Position numbers and translations under genes: made by a program. A DNA stretch of 9,230 bases, taken from NCBI GenBank assembly GCA_964486825.1, contig CAZAQS010000195.1, positions 1-9,230 of the forward strand, in the 5' to 3' direction. Below the pieces are notes generated by a model that was not told the DNA's origin, did no database searches, and was given only the letters and a program-made list of their open reading frames with translations. Source of the DNA: CAZAQS01 sp964486825 (GTDB lineage: Bacteria; Chloroflexota; Anaerolineae; Anaerolineales; UBA4823). Shown piece after piece: positions 5,611 through 9,230 of the stretch; the first letter of the stretch is position 1, and each line of letters starts with the position of its first letter.

Positions 5611-7173
5611 ATGTTGCGCAAACTATTTATTGGGGTTGTTTTGCTCGGCGCTCTCAGTATACTCCCCAAAGCGTTGTCCATCCAGGCGGCCCCAATAAGC
5701 CCCGACGCGCCTACAAGGCCTATTCAGGACAACTTGCGAGTCTTTCAATCCGGTTTGACCGGGCTCAGGGAAACACCTGCAGTTGTTACACAGGCCAGTG
5801 GACGGGCAGCCTTTGTGTTGGATGAGGACACGAATATCCTGTATTACCGGGTAATCGTTTGGGATATCGAGGATATACAGGCCGCTCACTTACATCCTGG
5901 ATTGCCAGGAGAAATCGGTCCAGCTGAGATCACCTTATTTCCAAACACAGACCCGCTCTTTAATGTAGAGAGACCTCTTGGCGGCAGCATCCAGCTTACT
6001 CAGGTACAGGCTGACAGGCTGATGATGGATGGTTACTATATAAATGTCCATACGACCGCGCACCCTCCAGGTGAGATAAGGGGCCAGGTCGCCCAGTTCA
6101 TTCCTGCTGAATACAACGCTACGCTTCAAGACACTCCCCTGGTGGTTACAGACGCTTCGGGTTGGGCCCGGTTTTGGTTTACCGGTACGGATTTCTCAGT
6201 ACTGAACACCGAGGTCTGGGTCTCTGATATAGGAAACGTCACAGGCGCTCAGCTGCATCCCGGGCTGCCTACCCAAATCCAATCCCCAGTAATAGATCTC
6301 AATATAACCCTGGGTGTACCTCCATTTGTCGGCGCCACGGCTCTAACGCCACAACACCTGGCCGATTTCCTGGCCGGCTACAACTACATGACAGTCCAGA
6401 CCGAAACCTTCCCTGCAGGAGAACTGCGCGGGCAGGTCACTACTGGATATCACCCCTTCCGCGCAAGCACTCCAGACAACGATGAAATCCAAGGTCAGGC
6501 GATACTGGTCCTGGCCCAAAATATGGAGACATTGTACTCAACCTGGCGGTTTGAAGGGATTAGCCAACCACCGGAGCTGGTAGTTGTGGACCCAGGTGGA
6601 GTAACAGTGTTCACACTAGGGAATGGTCCAATTACCCTTACTCCTATCCAGGTAACAGAGCTCGTGGCAGGGAATTATTCAATCGTCATCCCGGGCTCCC
6701 CTGCAGGCACACGCTATCCAATCCAATTGTTTGAGCCCGAGGCACGATTCAATATTCCTTTATTACCTTTACCCGGAGCTCCACTGCGTGCCAGAGGTAC
6801 TGCCGTCCTGACTCTAAATATAGATCGTGGCCTGGACATGTTCCACTACCGGGTTTGGATCCACGGAGTAGAGGACCCAATGAGCGCAGCCCTGTATTCG
6901 GGTTGGGAGAACGAAGAAGGGGATATCATCGTCTTACTGTACCCGGCTTTCCCCGAGGATGATCGAGAATTTAACTCGAATGAAATAATTAGCGGGGACT
7001 TAAGCCTGGATCCTGGAGACGTAGCCAACCTATTGGCCGGGGCTGTATATGTTCTGGTGGCCAGTGAGGATATGCCAGAAGGTGTTTTACGCGGCCAGGT
7101 TGGAGATCAATACCTGATTTACAAACCGGTCATCTTGAAGGAGGCTATTCCCTGGACAGAAAATCAGCGGTAG
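5611..7173 (+). CDS. Secreted protein with four CHRD-like repeats
   Basis: The 520-residue product begins with a signal peptide (basic LRK, hydrophobic core 5-18, probable cleavage after Ala26) and has no other membrane helix, so it is exported. Four beta-rich units of the CHRD family follow. Unit 1 (about 43-163) and unit 2 (166-277) are canonical: each carries an A-x-L-H-P-G-L-P motif (HLHPG 93-97, QLHPG 214-218) and ends in GEIRGQV (154-160) or GELRGQV (270-276). Unit 3 (280-373) is degenerate, with VVDPGG for the His motif and AGTRYPIQ at the end. Unit 4 (376-503) lacks the His motif (ALYSGW) but keeps GVLRGQV (491-497). The tail YLIYKPVILKE (501-511) resembles short C-terminal motifs of Chloroflexota secreted proteins. 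The bacterial role of CHRD is unknown; in animals it occurs in chordin, which binds BMP. AGGAGG lies 8 bases before the ATG. It is probably monocistronic. Confidence 0.85.
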   Translation: MLRKLFIGVVLLGALSILPKALSIQAAPISPDAPTRPIQDNLRVFQSGLTGLRETPAVVTQASGRAAFVLDEDTNILYYRVIVWDIEDIQAAHLHPGLPGEIGPAEITLFPNTDPLFNVERPLGGSIQLTQVQADRLMMDGYYINVHTTAHPPGEIRGQVAQFIPAEYNATLQDTPLVVTDASGWARFWFTGTDFSVLNTEVWVSDIGNVTGAQLHPGLPTQIQSPVIDLNITLGVPPFVGATALTPQHLADFLAGYNYMTVQTETFPAGELRGQVTTGYHPFRASTPDNDEIQGQAILVLAQNMETLYSTWRFEGISQPPELVVVDPGGVTVFTLGNGPITLTPIQVTELVAGNYSIVIPGSPAGTRYPIQLFEPEARFNIPLLPLPGAPLRARGTAVLTLNIDRGLDMFHYRVWIHGVEDPMSAALYSGWENEEGDIIVLLYPAFPEDDREFNSNEIISGDLSLDPGDVANLLAGAVYVLVASEDMPEGVLRGQVGDQYLIYKPVILKEAIPWTENQR

Positions 7174-7260
7174 AAACTACAACCAACAACCCACAACTGC
7201 TCAGTGTGATTTTTTTGGAGTTGTATTACGGCGAACATTTGCATTGAGTCCTATAACGGT

Positions 7261-7291
7261 TCTCCGGAGATCTTGAAAACGAGAGTATAAT
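7261..7291 (+). promoter_or_regulatory. -10 element and palindrome before the MFS gene
   Basis: A consensus TATAAT lies at 7286-7291, 51 bases before the favoured start at 7343, but no good -35 is seen 16-18 bases upstream. A perfect 10-bp palindrome, TCTCCGGAGA (7261-7270), occupies the -35 position and could be a regulator site replacing it. CCGGAGA recurs at 7325-7331 as part of the ribosome binding site. No terminator hairpin was found between the CHRD stop and this element. Confidence 0.35.
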
Positions 7292-7342
7292 CGGGTAAAT
7301 TATCTCCAATTAATGAAACACCATCCGGAGAACGATAATAGA

Positions 7343-8569
7343 ATGATAAATTCCCGGTCCGATACCAGGCCTCAGGCAGTAGGAAAGACGAGTGTGCGCA
7401 ATATTCCCATCCTGAGCCTCAGCCAGGTGGTCGGCACATCCGCGATCGCCATTTTCGTTCTGGTAGGAGGCTTGATCGGATCGGAGATCGCCCCGACACC
7501 GGCTCTGGCAACGCTGCCGGTGGCATTGATCACGGTTGGTGTAGCTGTCTTTACCATTCCGGCTGCCCTGACCATGAGAAGGATCGGCCGGCGAGCTGGT
7601 TTTTCAGGGTCTGCTTTTCTGGCAAGTGGTGCAGCGCTCCTGGCGCTGGTTGCGATTACGCAAGCTAACTTCTACCTGTTCTGTTTGGCAGCGCTGCTGA
7701 CCGGCGCCAACGGCGCCTTTGGAATGCAGTACAGGTTTGCGGCAATCGAGAGCGTGGAAGCTGTCAATGCCGGGAAGGCTGTTTCATTTGTACTGATGGG
7801 TGGAATTCTAGCTGGCTACCTGGGCCCGGAAATCGCCCGGCGCACGCGAGATTGGATGGGCACGGCTGAATACAGCGGTACTTTCCTGGTTCTGGCGCTC
7901 CTGTATGCAGGGCTGGCGTTCGTGCTGCTGCTCCTGAAGGATATCACTCCAGCGACAGCTTCCAGTGACGGCGAACAACGACCTATCCGTCAGACGCTCA
8001 CCCAACCGATTTACCTGGTGGCCCTGCTGTCGGGGGCAGTGGCTTACGGGGTGATGACCTTGATCATGACCGCCACACCCGTCCACCTGCACCTGTCTCA
8101 CAATTACAGCTTCGACCAGAGCACGTTGATCATCCAAAGCCATATCATCGCCATGTTCTTGCCTTCCCTGTTTACGGGCTTCATTCTGGCGCGTTTTGGT
8201 ATCCTGCGCGTAATGGGGGCTGGGGTTGTGGTCATGTTCGTATGCGTCTTTCTTGCCATGGCAGGCTACGATTTCAGCCATTTCTGGGGCGCATTGGTCT
8301 TGCTCGGGCTGGGTTGGAACCTGCTCTTTGTCGGAGCGACCGTTCTGCTGACGAATAGCTACCGGCCCAGCGAACGCTTCAAAGCCCAAGCCGCCAACGA
8401 TTTCACCATCTTTGGCATCCAGGCCCTTACATCCCTCTCTTCAGGGACACTGCTGTACTTTGCCAGCTGGGGTATTTTACTGCTGACCACCTTGCCCTTC
8501 CTCCTGCTGGTCATGGCAGCTCTGGTTCTTCAGCGACGTCAGATTTGGGCCGTATTGGCCCATGCTTGA
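7343..8569 (+). CDS. Major facilitator superfamily (MFS) transporter
   Basis: The protein (408 residues from this start) is an inner-membrane transporter. About twelve hydrophobic helices are visible, in two halves split by a polar central loop (KDITPATASSDGEQRPIRQ, about 209-227 counted from the first possible Met). The loop after helix 2 carries MRRIGRRAGFSGS (88-100), an MFS motif-A-like basic loop. In the second half, QSHIIAMFLPSLFTGFILARFG (275-296) and SYRPSERFKAQAANDFTIFG (349-368) resemble a family of uncharacterised bacterial MFS proteins; the substrate cannot be told, and efflux is a guess. Starts are possible at 7313 (418 residues) and 7343. I prefer 7343 because GGAG (7327-7330) lies 12 bases upstream, whereas nothing resembling a ribosome binding site precedes 7313. 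Confidence 0.85.
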   Translation: MINSRSDTRPQAVGKTSVRNIPILSLSQVVGTSAIAIFVLVGGLIGSEIAPTPALATLPVALITVGVAVFTIPAALTMRRIGRRAGFSGSAFLASGAALLALVAITQANFYLFCLAALLTGANGAFGMQYRFAAIESVEAVNAGKAVSFVLMGGILAGYLGPEIARRTRDWMGTAEYSGTFLVLALLYAGLAFVLLLLKDITPATASSDGEQRPIRQTLTQPIYLVALLSGAVAYGVMTLIMTATPVHLHLSHNYSFDQSTLIIQSHIIAMFLPSLFTGFILARFGILRVMGAGVVVMFVCVFLAMAGYDFSHFWGALVLLGLGWNLLFVGATVLLTNSYRPSERFKAQAANDFTIFGIQALTSLSSGTLLYFASWGILLLTTLPFLLLVMAALVLQRRQIWAVLAHA

Positions 8570-8614
8570 CCCGGAAATATCCTTTTTCACTTGCCTTTTC
8601 TGTGGCCCAAATCT
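8541..8614. repeat. Overlapping inverted repeats at the end of the MFS gene
   Basis: AGATTTGGGCC (8541-8551) is the exact reverse complement of GGCCCAAATCT (8604-8614). The left arm can also pair locally: TGGGCC (8546-8551) with GGCCCA (8557-8562) around GTATT. The structures overlap the MFS stop codon and reach the stop of the remnant at 8613. A T-rich stretch (CTTTTTC, about 8582-8588) lies between the arms. It may serve as a transcription end for one or both strands, but neither form is a classic terminator. Confidence 0.35.
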
Positions 8615-8801
8615 ACCGCCTGATCAGCCATAAACTTACTTGTTGTGGCTGGACTGATTGCTCGACTACATCCATCATCTGCTGGGTCACCATTTCCACG
8701 TCAGTCTGCTGGCGCGCCAGGGTAGCAAAAGATGCCAGTACCTGCTCGGCATTGTATTTGTTGCGGTAGAAACGCCGGTCAATGAAGTCTTGAATTCTCC
8801 G
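8613..8801 (-). pseudogene. Remnant of a second copy of the membrane sensor-like gene (C-terminal 62 residues)
   Basis: The reverse strand reads 62 codons from 8801 to a TAG at 8613-8615: RRIQDFIDRRFYRNKYNAEQ, then VLASFATLARQQTDVEMVTQ, then a helix ending VQPQQVSLWLIRR. It aligns without gaps to the C-terminus of the gene at 8824-9230 (RIQHDIDRRFYRRKYNAEQALSAFAAQARQ...IQPQHVSLW). A TAA (8802-8804) lies immediately upstream in frame, and there is no start codon or membrane region, so this is a decayed fragment. The 22 bases between its first codon and the stop of the intact copy suggest a deletion that removed the front of a once-tandem paralogue. The two copies clearly differ, so the duplication is not recent. 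Confidence 0.75.
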
Positions 8802-8823
8802 TTATCCTATTCATAATGTTGTA

Positions 8824-9230
8824 TCAGGCCTTATTTCCATTTGAAGGATTGATCCACAAGCTGACATGCTGCGGTTGGATGGTCTGCTCGACTACCCCCA
8901 CCACGTGTCCCGTCAGCTCGTCCAGATCAGTTACCTGGCGCGCTTGAGCGGCGAAAGCCGACAGGGCCTGCTCGGCATTGTATTTGCGGCGATAGAAGCG
9001 CCGGTCGATGTCATGCTGGATGCGTTTTCGGAGCGGGGTAAACAATGCTGCAATAACGAGGGTCGTCACGACCGTCACGATCTCGGAGCGACTTTCCCCA
9101 GTTAGAGCGCTCAGGACGCTCTGCATCATTACTACACCCCCTAGGTAAATCAGCGCAAGACTGGCACTCAGGGTGCCGTAAACCAGCGTGCGCCGGATGA
9201 TGACGTCGATATCGTAGAGCCGGTAGCGCA
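8824..9230 (-). CDS. Membrane sensor-like protein, C-terminal part (5' end beyond the window)
   Basis: The frame is open from the window edge to TGA at 8824-8826, giving 134 residues; the Met pair at 9124-9129 is internal, because coding sequence continues upstream of it (RYRLYDIDVIIRRTLVYG...). Order of parts: a cytoplasmic linker with D-I-D-V-I-I-R-R-T-L-V-Y-G, a membrane helix (TLSASLALIYLGGVVMMQSVL), a polar loop (TGESRSE), a second helix (IVTVVTTLVIAALF), a basic RKRIQHDIDRRFYRRKYNAEQ segment, and an amphipathic helix leading to the beginning of what looks like a GAF domain (QPQHVSLWI). It then ends without a GAF body or kinase. This arrangement is one I associate with Chloroflexota histidine-kinase-like membrane proteins. 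The remnant behind it ends at nearly the same point, which argues that this short ending is native to the family rather than a new truncation. Confidence 0.75.
   Translation of the reverse strand, partial: RYRLYDIDVIIRRTLVYGTLSASLALIYLGGVVMMQSVLSALTGESRSEIVTVVTTLVIAALFTPLRKRIQHDIDRRFYRRKYNAEQALSAFAAQARQVTDLDELTGHVVGVVEQTIQPQHVSLWINPSNGNKA

Noticed and set aside
7808..8389. A 193-codon open frame on the minus strand inside the MFS gene
   Set aside because: It is antisense to a clear membrane protein, its composition is rich in Gln, His and Arg as expected for a shadow frame, and it has no recognisable domain.
8545..8769. A 74-codon plus-strand frame at the end of the MFS gene
   Set aside because: The reverse strand of the same bases encodes a recognisable paralogue remnant, which explains the open frame better.
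9124..9129. Treating the Met pair at 9124-9129 as the start of the right-hand gene
   Set aside because: The frame continues upstream to the window edge with family-typical sequence (DIDVIIRRTLVYG), so these Met residues lie inside a membrane helix.

Overview
This window looks like ordinary chromosome from a bacterium of moderate GC content, probably a member of the Chloroflexota (Anaerolineae-like). That assignment is an inference. It rests on the membrane protein at the right edge, whose RYRLYDIDVIIRRTLVYG stretch I associate with Chloroflexota sensor-like proteins. It also rests on a secreted CHRD protein ending in an 'IYKPVILKE' tail, similar to the YLPLVLR-type tails common in secreted Anaerolineae proteins. 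No transposase, integrase, tRNA, rRNA or CRISPR array was found.

Layout. Bases 2-115 hold the last 37 codons of an unidentified plus-strand gene. Next comes a galactitol-family PTS pair, the EIIB phosphocarrier (172-474) and the EIIC membrane permease (620-2017). A GC-rich terminator-like hairpin (2186-2219) follows. Then comes a two-helix membrane protein with a NERD-like domain that seems to have lost its catalytic Glu (2245-3018), and a small PAPS-type sulfotransferase with its own promoter-like sequence and a strong ribosome binding site (3134-3862). The sulfotransferase converges on a minus-strand ATP sulfurylase, sat (4084-5280). The 221 bases between them hold three consecutive inverted repeats, the last being a good rho-independent terminator for sat.

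A 330-base divergent intergenic region separates sat from a secreted protein of four CHRD-like repeats (5611-7173). Near its middle are two 16-base palindromic copies (14 of 16 identical, 23 bases apart) that look like a paired operator. An MFS transporter (7343-8569) follows, with a consensus -10 element in front. The right end holds two related minus-strand sequences: the C-terminal 134 residues of a membrane sensor-like protein running off the edge (8824-9230), and immediately behind it a 63-codon remnant of a second copy without a start (8613-8801).

How the genes fit together. The PTS pair would import and phosphorylate a polyol or sugar, with EI, HPr and EIIA supplied from elsewhere. ATP sulfurylase makes APS and the sulfotransferase should use PAPS, so the two may form a small sulfate-activation and sulfation neighbourhood, but no APS kinase lies in the window. 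The remaining genes show no obvious common pathway. I see no convincing new multi-gene system. The best leads are the paired palindromes, the decayed paralogue, the apparently inactive NERD-like protein and the sulfotransferase/sat pairing.
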